Shown here in pieces: positions 45,492-54,914 of a stretch of DNA of 64,000 bases. Made by a program: the position numbers and the translations under genes. The DNA is taken from NCBI RefSeq assembly GCF_018070575.1, contig NZ_JAGPXN010000003.1, forward strand, positions 124,001-188,000, written 5' to 3'. Each line of letters starts with the position of its first letter. The stretch's first letter is position 1. The notes beneath the pieces are model-generated. The model saw nothing but the letters and a program-made list of their open reading frames with translations, was not told the DNA's origin and did not search any database. This DNA is from Micromonospora sp. C31. Lineage in GTDB: Bacteria; Actinomycetota; Actinomycetes; Mycobacteriales; Micromonosporaceae.

Positions 45492-45521
45492 GCTCGCGCG
45501 GGCAGAGTGGCCCGCGCGAGC
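45492..45521 (+). promoter_or_regulatory. 11-bp hairpin in the leader of a small gene
   Basis: GCTCGCGCGGG (45492-45502) pairs perfectly with 45511-45521 across an eight-base loop, ending 18 nt before the ATG of the 57-residue gene and just upstream of its AGGGGA ribosome site. It could be a dnaE2 terminator or a translational control element. Confidence 0.65.
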
Positions 45522-45539
45522 ACGAGGGGACGAACGATC

Positions 45540-45713
45540 ATGGGAAACAACGAGCGTAGCGGCGGGGTGGCGAACTCCCGGCGGACCCGGCTCAGCGCCG
45601 GTTGGACCCCGAGTCACCACACCGAGCCGCGCGAGTACGAGATCGTCGAGGGCCCGGTGGCCAACGCCCTGCGGTCGCGCGCCGAGGACGACGCCGCCGC
45701 CGGCGAGTCCTGA
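45540..45713 (+). CDS. 57-residue hypothetical protein
   Basis: MGNNERSGGVANSRRTRLSAGWTPSHHTEPREYEIVEGPVANALRSRAEDDAAAGES. Polar, basic N-terminal half and acidic C-terminal half, probably disordered, no membrane segment. AGGGGA lies about ten bases upstream of the ATG, and codon use is normal for the window. The AT-richer stretch 45452-45466 could hold its promoter. I do not recognise the family. Confidence 0.6.
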   Translation: MGNNERSGGVANSRRTRLSAGWTPSHHTEPREYEIVEGPVANALRSRAEDDAAAGES

Positions 45714-45792
45714 CCTCCCGTCGTCGGCCAGCCGGCCGGGTCGCCTCAGGTGCGGCTCGGCACGGCTGGACCGGGTGACTAGGCTCGACCGG

Positions 45793-46539
45793 GTGGAGCA
45801 GACCCCAGGCCGGCTCGCCGGGCCGCCGCTGACCCCCCGTACCGCCGTGATCTGGTCGGTGCTGCGCGCCGAGCTGGAGCGCCGCCCCGGCACCGCGCTG
45901 ACCGTGCTCGACGTCGGCGGCGGCACGGGCGGCTTCGCCGTGCCGCTGGCCCAGGCCGGGCACCGGGTCACCGTGGTCGACGCCAGTCCCGACGCGCTCG
46001 CCGCGTTGACCCGTCGGGCCGCCGACGCCGGCGTGGCCGAGCGGGTCCGCGCCGTGCAGGGCGACGGCGACGCGCTCGCCGGCCTGGTCGCGCCGGGCAG
46101 CGCCGACCTGGTGCTCTGCCACGCCGTGCTGGAGGTCGTCGACGACCCGGCGGCGGTGGTGTCGGCGGTGGCCGCCGCGCTGCGCCCGGGCGGCGCCGCG
46201 AGCGTGCTGGTCGCCGGCCGGGCCGCCGCGCTGCTCGGCCGGGCGATGAACGGGCACCTCGAGGTCGCCGCCACGCTGGCCGCCGACCCGGCCGGCACCG
46301 CCGGCCCCCGGGACACGCTGCGCCGGCGCTACGACGCCGACGGCGCCGCCGCGCTGCTCGGCGCCGCCGGGCTGGTCGTCGAGGAGATCCACGGCGTACG
46401 CGTGCTCGCCGACCTCCTCCCCGCCGCCGTGGCCGACGGCCAGCCGGCCGCCCTCGTCGAGTTGGAACGGGCCCTCGCCGCGCGGGCGCCCTGGCGGGAC
46501 CTCGCCGCCCAACTGCACCTGTTCGCCCGCCGGCCGTGA
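45793..46539 (+). CDS. class I SAM-dependent methyltransferase
   Basis: 248 residues. Motif I is VLDVGGGTGGFAVPLAQAGHRVTVVDASPDAL, motif II GDGDALAGLVAPGSADLVLCHAVLEVVDDP, then ALRPGGAASVLVAGR. The substrate is unknown; the C-terminal third (RYDADGAAALLGAAGLVVEEIHGVRVLADLLP) resembles CmoA/UbiE-type enzymes. TAGGCT seven bases before the GTG at 45793 indicates a leaderless start; an in-frame GTG at 45775 would precede the -10. It overlaps the phosphodiesterase gene by four bases. Confidence 0.88.
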   Translation: MEQTPGRLAGPPLTPRTAVIWSVLRAELERRPGTALTVLDVGGGTGGFAVPLAQAGHRVTVVDASPDALAALTRRAADAGVAERVRAVQGDGDALAGLVAPGSADLVLCHAVLEVVDDPAAVVSAVAAALRPGGAASVLVAGRAAALLGRAMNGHLEVAATLAADPAGTAGPRDTLRRRYDADGAAALLGAAGLVVEEIHGVRVLADLLPAAVADGQPAALVELERALAARAPWRDLAAQLHLFARRP

Positions 46540-47687
46540 CCGACCCGCTGGAGACCGTCGGGCCGCGCTACGGCGACGCCAGTCTCGCCGACGTCCTGCC
46601 CGCCGCGCTCGCCGTGCTCGACGTGCCCGGGGCCACCGACCCGCTCGGGCTGCGTGCCGCGCTGCCCGGGGTGCGCCGGGTCGCGGTGCTGCTCGTCGAC
46701 GGCCTCGGCTGGCACCAGATCCCGACCGCCGCGCCGTACGCGCCGACCCTGGCGGGGCTGGCCGCCACCGTCGGCCGGCCGCTGACCTCCGGTTTCCCGT
46801 CGACCACGCCGACCAGCCTGGTGACCCTCGGCACCGGCGCGGCCCCCGGCGCGCACGGCGTGCTCGGCTTCACGGTGCGGGTGCCGGGAACCGACCGGGT
46901 GCTCAACCACATCGAGTGGGCGGCCGACCCGGCGCCGCTGCGCTGGCAGCCGGTGCGTACCCAGCTCGAACGGGCCCGTGCCGCCGGGGTCGCGGTGACC
47001 GTGGTGAGCCGGCCGGAGTTCGGTGGCAGCGGGCTGACGCTGGCCGCCAACCGGGGCGGCGACTACCGCGGCGCGTCCGGCGTCGACGCGCTCGCCGAAC
47101 GGATGCTCGCCGCCCTGGCCGCCGGGCCGGGGCCCACGCTGGTCTCCGGCTACCACCCCGACCTGGACCGGCACGGCCACCTCACGGGTGTCGACTCGGC
47201 ACCCTGGCGCGTCGCCGCGGCCGAGGTGGACCGGCTGCTGGCCCGGCTCGTCGACGGGCTGCCGCCCGACGCCGCGCTGCTGGTCACCGCCGACCACGGC
47301 CAGCTCGACGTGCCGGCCGGGCACCGCTTCGACCTGGACACCGACCCCCGGCTGCGCGCCGGGCTGGAGGTGGTCGCCGGGGAGCCCCGGGTCCGCTACC
47401 TGCACGTCACCCCCGGCGCCCTGGACGACGTCGTGGCCACCTGGGCGGCGGTGCTCGGCGACGCGGCCCGGGTGCGTACCCGCGACGAGGTGGTGGCGGC
47501 CGGCTGGTTCGGCCCGGTGGCGGAGGAGCACCTGCTCCGCATCGGCGACGTGGTGGTGATCTGCAACGCCACGTACGCGGTGACCGCCTCCCGCTCCGAG
47601 CCGCCGGTGGTCTCCCGGCTGGTGGCGTACCACGGGGCGGACACGGCGGCCGAGATGACGATCCCGCTGCTGGTCGTACGCGGCTGA
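46536..47687 (+). CDS. alkaline phosphatase superfamily nucleotide pyrophosphatase/phosphodiesterase
   Basis: 383 residues with the metal-binding pattern of this superfamily: VLLVDGLGWHQI (Asp), FPSTTPTSLVTLGTG (nucleophilic Thr), GYHPDLDRHGHLTG and VTADHGQLDVP. No signal peptide, so cytoplasmic. It probably hydrolyses a phosphodiester or nucleotide; the substrate cannot be read. GTG start overlaps the methyltransferase stop, so the pair is one unit. Confidence 0.87.
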   Translation: MTDPLETVGPRYGDASLADVLPAALAVLDVPGATDPLGLRAALPGVRRVAVLLVDGLGWHQIPTAAPYAPTLAGLAATVGRPLTSGFPSTTPTSLVTLGTGAAPGAHGVLGFTVRVPGTDRVLNHIEWAADPAPLRWQPVRTQLERARAAGVAVTVVSRPEFGGSGLTLAANRGGDYRGASGVDALAERMLAALAAGPGPTLVSGYHPDLDRHGHLTGVDSAPWRVAAAEVDRLLARLVDGLPPDAALLVTADHGQLDVPAGHRFDLDTDPRLRAGLEVVAGEPRVRYLHVTPGALDDVVATWAAVLGDAARVRTRDEVVAAGWFGPVAEEHLLRIGDVVVICNATYAVTASRSEPPVVSRLVAYHGADTAAEMTIPLLVVRG

Positions 47688-47738
47688 CGCGCCGGCCCGC
47701 CGGGCGGGGATGTCGCAGGTGCGGACTAGCCTGCGGGG

Positions 47739-48998
47739 ATGGGCCGCAGCCAGTCGTTGCCCCGGGGCGGCGATCCCCGGTTCGGGCCGGACGCCGACGA
47801 CTCCGGCTGCCCGATCCTGCACGTCGACATGGACGCCTTCTTCGCCTCGGTGGAGGTCCGCCGCCGTCCGGAGCTGCGCGGTCGGCCCGTCGTGGTGGGC
47901 GGGACCGGCCCGCGCGGGGTGGTCAGCTCCGCCAGCTACGAGGCCCGGCGCTACGGGGTGCGCAGCGCCATGCCCACCGCGCGGGCGCGGGCGCTCTGCC
48001 CGCACGCGGTCTACCTGCCGCCCGACTTCACGCAGTACTCGGCGGCCTCCACGGCGGTCATGCAGATCTTCCGGGACGTCACTCCGCTGGTCGAGCCGCT
48101 CTCCCTGGACGAGGCGTTCCTCGACGTGGCCGGGGCCCGGCGGCTCTTCGGCCCGCCGGCCGCCATCGCCCGGCGCATCCGCGAGCGGGTCGCCGACGAG
48201 CAGAGGCTGACCTGCTCGGTCGGCGTCGCCCCGAGCAAGTTCGTGGCCAAGCTCGGCTCGACCCGCGCCAAGCCCGACGGCCTGCTCGTCGTCCCGGCCG
48301 CCCGGGTGCTCGACTTCCTGCACCCGCTGCCGGTGTCGGCCCTGTGGGGGGTGGGGGAGCGGTCCACCGAGACGCTGCGCCGGCTGGGTCTGGCCACGAT
48401 CGGCGATCTCGCCGCGGCGCCGCCGGGCATGCTGCGCAAGGCGCTCGGCGAGGCGGCCGCCACCGGGCTGCACGAGCTGGCCTGGGGACGGGACCCGCGC
48501 CGGGTCAGTCCGGAGCACGTGGAGAAGTCGATCGGCGCCGAGGTGACCTTCGACGTCGACGTGGGTGACCCGCTGGAGATCCGCCGGGCGCTGCTCGCGC
48601 TCGCCGAGAAGGTCGGCGTCCGGCTGCGCCGGGCCGGGCAGGTCGGGCGCACCGTGTCGCTGAAGGTGCGGCTGGCCGACTTCCGCACCGTCAGCCGTTC
48701 CCGCACGGCCGGCACACCGACCGACGTCGCCAGGGAGATCTTCGACACCGTCTGGGCGCTCTACACCGCGCTCGACCCGGTCGAGCCCATCCGGCTCGTC
48801 GGCGTACGGGTCGAGGGGCTCGCCGCCGCGCAGGAGAGTCCGCGACAGCTCACCCTCGGTGCGCCCGAGCGGGGCTGGCGGGAGGCGGAGGCCGCCGCCG
48901 ACGCCGCGGCTGCCCGTTTCGGGCGGTCCGTCATAGGTCCGGCCAGTCTGCTCGGGCGGCGCGAGGGGCGACGAAATGAAAATCCTCCCCGGCCGTAG
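47739..48998 (+). CDS. dinB: DNA polymerase IV
   Basis: 419-residue Y-family polymerase. The active site is complete: HVDMDAFFASVEV (D30, D32) and LSLDEAFLDVAGA (Asp and Glu). Steric and fingers segments (SYEARRYGVRSAMP), the CSVGVAPSKFVAKLGS palm strand and LWGVGERSTETLRRLG (helix-hairpin-helix) follow. The end is RQLTLGAPERGWREAEAAADAAAARFG, where QLTLG may be the clamp-binding motif. TAGCCT six bases before the ATG gives a leaderless start. No LexA box is present, unlike the mutasome operon 9 kb upstream. Confidence 0.94.
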   Translation: MGRSQSLPRGGDPRFGPDADDSGCPILHVDMDAFFASVEVRRRPELRGRPVVVGGTGPRGVVSSASYEARRYGVRSAMPTARARALCPHAVYLPPDFTQYSAASTAVMQIFRDVTPLVEPLSLDEAFLDVAGARRLFGPPAAIARRIRERVADEQRLTCSVGVAPSKFVAKLGSTRAKPDGLLVVPAARVLDFLHPLPVSALWGVGERSTETLRRLGLATIGDLAAAPPGMLRKALGEAAATGLHELAWGRDPRRVSPEHVEKSIGAEVTFDVDVGDPLEIRRALLALAEKVGVRLRRAGQVGRTVSLKVRLADFRTVSRSRTAGTPTDVAREIFDTVWALYTALDPVEPIRLVGVRVEGLAAAQESPRQLTLGAPERGWREAEAAADAAAARFGRSVIGPASLLGRREGRRNENPPRP

Positions 48999-49113
48999 GT
49001 CGTCCCGCTTTCCGACGCGCGGGGGCCCTCGTAGACTTGCGGGTAAGCAGCCGGTTGGCTGCCACGGTCTGTCGGCCCGACCGGGCCGACCAACGTGACC
49101 GGGGAGGAGTGCC

Positions 49114-49509
49114 GTGCCGCTCTCGGAGCACGAGCAGCGGCTGTTCGAGCAGATCGAGCGGTCGCTTGCCGAGGACCCCAAATTCGCCTCGGCCGTGCGC
49201 GCCAGCGATCCGCGCTTCCACGCGCGGCGTCGCCTGCTCGTCGCTGCCGGCGTGATGATCGTTGGGCTGGCGCTGTTGGTCTACGGCGCGGTGATCAAGA
49301 CTCCGCCGCTGGCAGTGGCGGGTTTCGTCGTCATGCTGGGCTCGGCCGCGTTCGCGGTGCAGTCGCATCGTCGGTCGCAGTCACCCGACCTGCACGTCGT
49401 CGGCGGGACGACGAGTCGTCGTCGCCCCCGCGGTCGGTCGGGTCGCCGGCCCTCGATCCTGGATCGGATGGAGGACCGGTGGCGGCAGCGCCCGGAGGGG
49501 CACCGCTGA
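49114..49509 (+). CDS. DUF3040 membrane protein
   Basis: 131 residues. MPLSEHEQRLFEQIERSLAEDPKFASAVRASDPR is the typical DUF3040 start, followed by two membrane helices (LLVAAGVMIVGLALLVYGAVI and LAVAGFVVMLGSAAFAVQ) and an Arg-rich tail. Function unknown; in actinobacteria it commonly sits between dinB and the cell-division region. The GTG has GGGGAGGAG just upstream. Confidence 0.92.
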   Translation: MPLSEHEQRLFEQIERSLAEDPKFASAVRASDPRFHARRRLLVAAGVMIVGLALLVYGAVIKTPPLAVAGFVVMLGSAAFAVQSHRRSQSPDLHVVGGTTSRRRPRGRSGRRPSILDRMEDRWRQRPEGHR

Positions 49510-49513
49510 GCCT

Positions 49514-49610
49514 GGCCCGCCGCTGAGGCGGGCCGCCCCGACGAGTCGGCCGCCGGGACACCCCGGCGGCCCCTGACGATTCCGCACGTCCCCGGGCGCA
49601 CGTCCCCGGG
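49514..49610. terminator. two hairpins and a 14-bp tandem repeat between convergent genes
   Basis: GGCCCGCC pairs with 49527-49534 (8 bp), then GGCCGCCGGG (49548-49557) pairs with 49562-49571 (10 bp), forming tandem terminator-like hairpins after the DUF3040 stop. CGCACGTCCCCGGG is repeated exactly at 49583-49596 and 49597-49610. The rest of the 275-nt gap up to 49784 shows nothing I can name. Confidence 0.7.
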
Positions 49611-49784
49611 CGTGCCTCCCCGGGGTTTGGCTCCTCGTGGTCACCCGATCGTCCGGCCGGTCCCGGCACGCCGAGCCGGCCCCGACGGTCCGGTGTTAGG
49701 GGGTAGCCGGCGTCACGACGACACCTTCGCGAACGCGACGGGCCGGCAGGGGCGGGTGCCCCCACCGGCCCGTTCGTCCGTCGG

Positions 49785-52250
49785 TCAGCGGGCCACGCGG
49801 TCGGCCAGCAGGCGACGCGGGTTCCAGCGCAGCAACCGGTGCCGGGCCCGCCCGCCCGCCGCCACCAGCCGGGAGGACGCCTCGGCGGTGCCCGTGCGCC
49901 AGCGCAGCAGCACCGACGGCGGCAGCACCGCCGCCACCAGTCGGGTACGCCGGTCGGCCTGGGCGGCGAGCGTGGTGCGTACGACGCGCAGGGGCGGCAG
50001 GAGCTGCTCGCCGGTCAGCGGATCACGGGCGTAGCGGGCGCGTTCCTCGGCACGGCCGAGCAGGCGGACCGCCGTGACCGCCTCCGTGTCGGCCGCGAGC
50101 GACTCCCGGGACAGCCGGTCGGCGGTCGCCCGCGGGGTCTCCGTGCGGTCCACCCGCACCCGGTAGTCCACCAGCGTGTCGAGCAGCTCGTCCCAGGCGG
50201 CGTGCGCGTCCGCCCGCGCCCGCTCCGCGTCCGCCAGCACCACCATGCGCCGCCCGTGCGCGGGCGCGTCGCCGGCCGCCGCGGGGCGCACCGCCGTCGC
50301 GGCCGGGGTCGCCGGACCACTGCGCCGCCGGCGCAGGGCCGCGCGGCGCAGCGCCGGCAGGGCGAGCAGAACGAGCAGGGCCAGCACCGTGCCGGCGGCG
50401 TACCAGGGCCAGACCGGACCCTGCTCGACGGGGGCCCGGCCGTCGAGGGCCAGGCCGGAGTCGGCGTCCTCCTCTGGGCCCTCCGGCCTCGCCGGGCCGG
50501 CCGACGGGTCGGCGCCGCCGGGGGCACTCGACGGGCCGGCGGCCGGCGTCTCCTCCTCCGGGGCGTCGGTGTCCGGCGCCCAGGCCGAGCGGGTCGAGCC
50601 CTGCACGCCGTACGCCGGGGTGGCGTCGAAGGGCACCCAGCCCACCTGGTTGAAGTAGACCTCCGTCCAGGCGTGCAGGTTCCGGTTGGTCAGGGTGTAC
50701 GTGCCGTTGCCGGAGTTGCTGCCGTTGGCGAAGCCGAACGCCACCCGCGCCGGAATGCCGGCGGCCCGGACCAGCCACGTCATCGCGGCGGCGTACTGCT
50801 GGCAGTAGCCGACCTTGTTGTCGAGGAAGTCGACGATCTCCTGCCCGCTGGTGCCACCCTTGGTGCTCAGCGAGTAGGTGAAGCCGTTGTCCGCCGAGAA
50901 GTGGTCGTAGATCGCCCGGACCTTGTCGTATTCGGTGTCCTTGCCCCGTACCAGCGTGGAGACCAGCTCCTCGACCTCGGACACCGGCGGCGGCGTGGGA
51001 TGCAGGCGCCGTACGGCGTGGTCGGCCGGCAGCGGCTGGGACCGGCGCAGGGCGGCCGGCGTGTACGTCGAGCGCACGTAGTCGAACGCATACCGCTTGT
51101 CGCGGGAGCTGTCCCGGTTCGAGAAGATCACCTGGAGGCTCGGGTCGTACGCCCAGTTGCCGTTCAGGTCCTCGGTGCGCACCGGTTCGGGGTAGACCGG
51201 CAGCAGCGGCATGGTGAGGTTCTTCGTCACCTCGACCGAGGCCCGGTACGTCCGCTGCTCGACGCCCCGCGCGGACGGTTCCGGCAGGTCGTCGACGGGA
51301 CGCCCGGTGGGCGTGCCCTCCCGGAAGCCGCGCGGCGTGAGCTTGTCTGCCACTCCGAAGCGCAGGTAGAAGGGCCGGGGCTCGTTGGTGGTGACCTTGA
51401 CCAGGTCGGCGACCTCGGACTGGTTGAGTTGCCCGCTCAGCGCCGCGAACAGGTCGATCCTGCCGGTCCCGCCCTGCCCGGGGCGCCCGTTGCCGTTGCC
51501 GTTGCCCGAACCGGCGCCCAGCGTGTCGAGCAGCCCGCCGGTCATTCCCGGCACGGCCAGCGGCAGCACCACGGCCAGCGTCACCCCCACCGCCGCCAGC
51601 CGCCGGCCGGCGGCGGCCAGCGGCGAGGCCTCCCAGACGTCGACGTCGCGCCCGTCGCCGGTGAACCGCCGGCCGAACCGGCGGACCCGGTCGACGTTGT
51701 CGGTCACCAGCAGCCAGAGGAAGCCGGCGGCGCCGACGACGAACGGCACCGCCGGGACGCTGTCCACGTAGACCGCGACGGGCACCGAGTAGATCGCCAG
51801 CATCGGCAGGCCGGCCATCGCCGGCCGACGCAGCCCGACGGCGAGCACGTCGACCACCACGGCCACCCCGCCGACCCCGAGCACCGTGACGAACAACAAC
51901 GGGTCGGTGTCGGGCACCTTGACGCCGTAGGAGCGCATGTCCTCCAGCGAGCTGTCGAGCAGCTCGCCGAAGTGCGTGAAGGTCGACGGGGTGGGCACGA
52001 TGCCCAGCAGTTCGCCGCCGCCCGGGAAGAGCCAGGTCAGGGCCAGCGTCAGGCCGGCCAGCATGCCCAGCGCCTGGCCCCAGAGCGGAACCCGCGCCGC
52101 CCGGGCGAGCGCGGCGGCGGCGGCGACCACGGCCACCGCGATCGTCGCCTGGATCAGCCACGTCCAGCGCTCGAAGATGGCCGACAGCGGCGCGGCGGCG
52201 AGCAGCGTCGCCACGGCGGCCACGAAGCCCAGGTTCCGGTGGGCGGTCAT
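49785..52250 (-). CDS. transglutaminase-like (TgpA/DUF3488) membrane protein
   Basis: 821 residues. Several N-terminal membrane helices form the DUF3488 part, followed by an extracytoplasmic transglutaminase-like domain with the catalytic triad (Cys in VGYCQQYAAAMTWLVRAAGIPARVAFGF, His in NRNLHAWTEVYF, Asp in VPFDATP), a Pro/Glu-rich linker, one more membrane helix (VWPWYAAGTVLALLVLLALPAL) and a cytoplasmic Arg-rich tail. It belongs to the moxR-DUF58-transglutaminase operon. Its peptide substrate is unknown. The ATG at 52250 follows the DUF58 stop by 16 nt. Confidence 0.9.
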   Translation of the reverse strand: MTAHRNLGFVAAVATLLAAAPLSAIFERWTWLIQATIAVAVVAAAAALARAARVPLWGQALGMLAGLTLALTWLFPGGGELLGIVPTPSTFTHFGELLDSSLEDMRSYGVKVPDTDPLLFVTVLGVGGVAVVVDVLAVGLRRPAMAGLPMLAIYSVPVAVYVDSVPAVPFVVGAAGFLWLLVTDNVDRVRRFGRRFTGDGRDVDVWEASPLAAAGRRLAAVGVTLAVVLPLAVPGMTGGLLDTLGAGSGNGNGNGRPGQGGTGRIDLFAALSGQLNQSEVADLVKVTTNEPRPFYLRFGVADKLTPRGFREGTPTGRPVDDLPEPSARGVEQRTYRASVEVTKNLTMPLLPVYPEPVRTEDLNGNWAYDPSLQVIFSNRDSSRDKRYAFDYVRSTYTPAALRRSQPLPADHAVRRLHPTPPPVSEVEELVSTLVRGKDTEYDKVRAIYDHFSADNGFTYSLSTKGGTSGQEIVDFLDNKVGYCQQYAAAMTWLVRAAGIPARVAFGFANGSNSGNGTYTLTNRNLHAWTEVYFNQVGWVPFDATPAYGVQGSTRSAWAPDTDAPEEETPAAGPSSAPGGADPSAGPARPEGPEEDADSGLALDGRAPVEQGPVWPWYAAGTVLALLVLLALPALRRAALRRRRSGPATPAATAVRPAAAGDAPAHGRRMVVLADAERARADAHAAWDELLDTLVDYRVRVDRTETPRATADRLSRESLAADTEAVTAVRLLGRAEERARYARDPLTGEQLLPPLRVVRTTLAAQADRRTRLVAAVLPPSVLLRWRTGTAEASSRLVAAGGRARHRLLRWNPRRLLADRVAR

Positions 52251-52266
52251 GAGGGGACCCTTCCGT

Positions 52267-53565
52267 TCATCGCATGCCGCCCGCCACCGTCTCGGCCATG
52301 GCCGCCCGCAGCGCGAAGCCCTGCGAACCGCGGGACGCCTGCGGCCACAGCGCGGGCAGCAGCGTGCCGTGGTCGACCCCGATGACCCGCCAGCCGCTCT
52401 GCAACATGGCCAGCGCGGCGGCGCCGTGCGCGTGGTCGGCCTCGGCCCTGGCCTTGGCGGGCAGGCTGAGCCAGGTCGAGCTGTCGAGCAGGAAGCCGAC
52501 GCAGGTGGCGCCGTTGCCCCGCAGCCCGGCCAGCAGCTCGGCCTCGGCCGTGCTCACCGAGCCGAACAGGCCGATGATCAGGCCGCCGTCCGACCGTTGC
52601 CGGACCCGCTGCACCAGGGTGGTCAGCTCGCCGGACTTGTCGAGCCGAACCTCGGCGAGATGGTCGAGGAGCACCCCGTCGCCGGTCGTCTCGGAGGCGT
52701 CCACGTCGGCGCCCGAGCCGGTGACCAGACGCAGCTTGTAGCCGGCCTGGCGCAGGTGCACCGCGATGCTCGCCGCGGCGGACACCGCCCACTCGAAGGA
52801 GGCCGTCGGCCCGTCGCCGCGGTGGCCGTACGCGCGGGTGTCGAGCACGACCGTGGCCCGGCTCTCCCAGGGCTGCTCCTCGCGGCGCACCATCAGCTCG
52901 CCGGTGCGCGCGGTGGACTTCCAGTGCACCCGGCGCAGGTCGTCGCCCATCCGGTACTCCCGGGTGGCGGCGTCGTCCTCGCCGTGCACCGCCACCGAGC
53001 GGGCCCGGCTGTCGCCGCTGCCGGCGTACTCGCCGGGCAGCCGCACCGAGGGCAGCGGGGTGACCTGCGGGATGACGATCAGGTGATCGGTGCTCGGGAA
53101 GGCGCGGCTCAGCTCGCACAATCCGAACGGGTCGGTCATCCGGACCACCAGCGGGCCCACCTCGTAGCGGCCGCGCACGTCGGCGCGCACCGTGTAGGCC
53201 ACCGAGCTGGCCTGGTTGGCGCCGAGCCGCTCCAGCACCACCCGGGGCCGGCTGCCCAGCGCGTACGGCAGGCGGTCCTCCAGCAGCAGGGTGCCGGTGG
53301 GCAGTCGGGACATGTTCTGCAACCGCAGCACCACCCGGGAGCTCGCCCCGACCGGCACCCGGTGCGGGTCCAGCGACCGGGTGCAGGCCAGCTTGTAGCG
53401 GCTGCGCCCGACGTAGGCCGCGGCGAGCAGCGGCAGGACGGCCAGCAGCACGGCCACCCGGAGCAGGTCGTTCTCGCCCAGGATGCCGGCCGAGACCGCC
53501 GCCGCGACAGCGGCGGCGAGGAACGAACGGCCGCGGGTGGTCAGCCCTCGCAGCCCGTCGCGCAC
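52267..53565 (-). CDS. DUF58 membrane protein
   Basis: 432 residues. Two N-terminal membrane helices (FLAAAVAAAVSAGILG and VAVLLAVLPLLAAAYVG), then a beta-rich region and the DUF58 core DDLRRVHWKSTARTGELMVRREEQPWESRATVVLDTRA, part of a von Willebrand A-like fold. These proteins act with MoxR ATPases, possibly as adaptors for envelope proteins. The GTG start is one base after the moxR stop codon, so the genes are coupled. Confidence 0.92.
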   Translation of the reverse strand: MRDGLRGLTTRGRSFLAAAVAAAVSAGILGENDLLRVAVLLAVLPLLAAAYVGRSRYKLACTRSLDPHRVPVGASSRVVLRLQNMSRLPTGTLLLEDRLPYALGSRPRVVLERLGANQASSVAYTVRADVRGRYEVGPLVVRMTDPFGLCELSRAFPSTDHLIVIPQVTPLPSVRLPGEYAGSGDSRARSVAVHGEDDAATREYRMGDDLRRVHWKSTARTGELMVRREEQPWESRATVVLDTRAYGHRGDGPTASFEWAVSAAASIAVHLRQAGYKLRLVTGSGADVDASETTGDGVLLDHLAEVRLDKSGELTTLVQRVRQRSDGGLIIGLFGSVSTAEAELLAGLRGNGATCVGFLLDSSTWLSLPAKARAEADHAHGAAALAMLQSGWRVIGVDHGTLLPALWPQASRGSQGFALRAAMAETVAGGMR

Positions 53566-53566
53566 G

Positions 53567-54622
<1,056 letters not shown>

Positions 54623-54798
54623 GGGCCTCCTCCTCGTCGCCGGACGGCAGCTCTGTATAGAGCAGCTGGACCCGCCGTAGGGTTCGCGACGCCGAGCCTC
54701 GTCCGCCGCAGAAATCTCACTGGTCTCTCAGGCTAACCATGTTTCTCGCCGTCGCCGACCCCTGCCGGTAGTCCGGCGGTTACGCCCGGGAAATTTCG

Positions 54799-54832
54799 CC
54801 GGTCGGGGGACGCATGTGCCCCTGCCGACCGG
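54799..54832. promoter_or_regulatory. inverted repeat in the moxR/mrp divergent region
   Basis: CCGGTCGG (54799-54806) is mirrored by CCGACCGG (54825-54832), with a partly complementary GGGG/CCCC inner pair. TAGACG follows at 54834-54839 and may be a -10 for the mrp operon, making the repeat a candidate operator. An AT-rich run AAATTTC lies just upstream. Confidence 0.45.
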
Positions 54833-54866
54833 GTAGACGCCGCTCCTGATCCGGACGGGAGCGAAC

Positions 54867-54914
54867 ATGACCGACCCGGCGCCGCTGTCGGCCACCGACC
54901 GCCGCCCGGCATGA
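54867..54914 (+). CDS. 15-codon mini-ORF coupled to mrpA
   Basis: ATG at 54867 with GGGAG five bases upstream opens M-T-D-P-A-P-L-S-A-T-D-R-R-P-A and stops at a TGA (54912-54914) that overlaps the mrpA ATG (54911-54913) in ATGA form. mrpA itself has no ribosome site at the right distance. So ribosomes probably load here and reinitiate at mrpA. Confidence 0.6.
   Translation: MTDPAPLSATDRRPA

Noticed and set aside
47690..47738. LexA box for dinB
   Set aside because: No GAAC-N4-GTTC pattern is present upstream of dinB.
46329..49181. 950-codon minus-strand frame across the methyltransferase, phosphodiesterase and dinB genes
   Set aside because: Spans three well-supported genes and has no recognisable domain.
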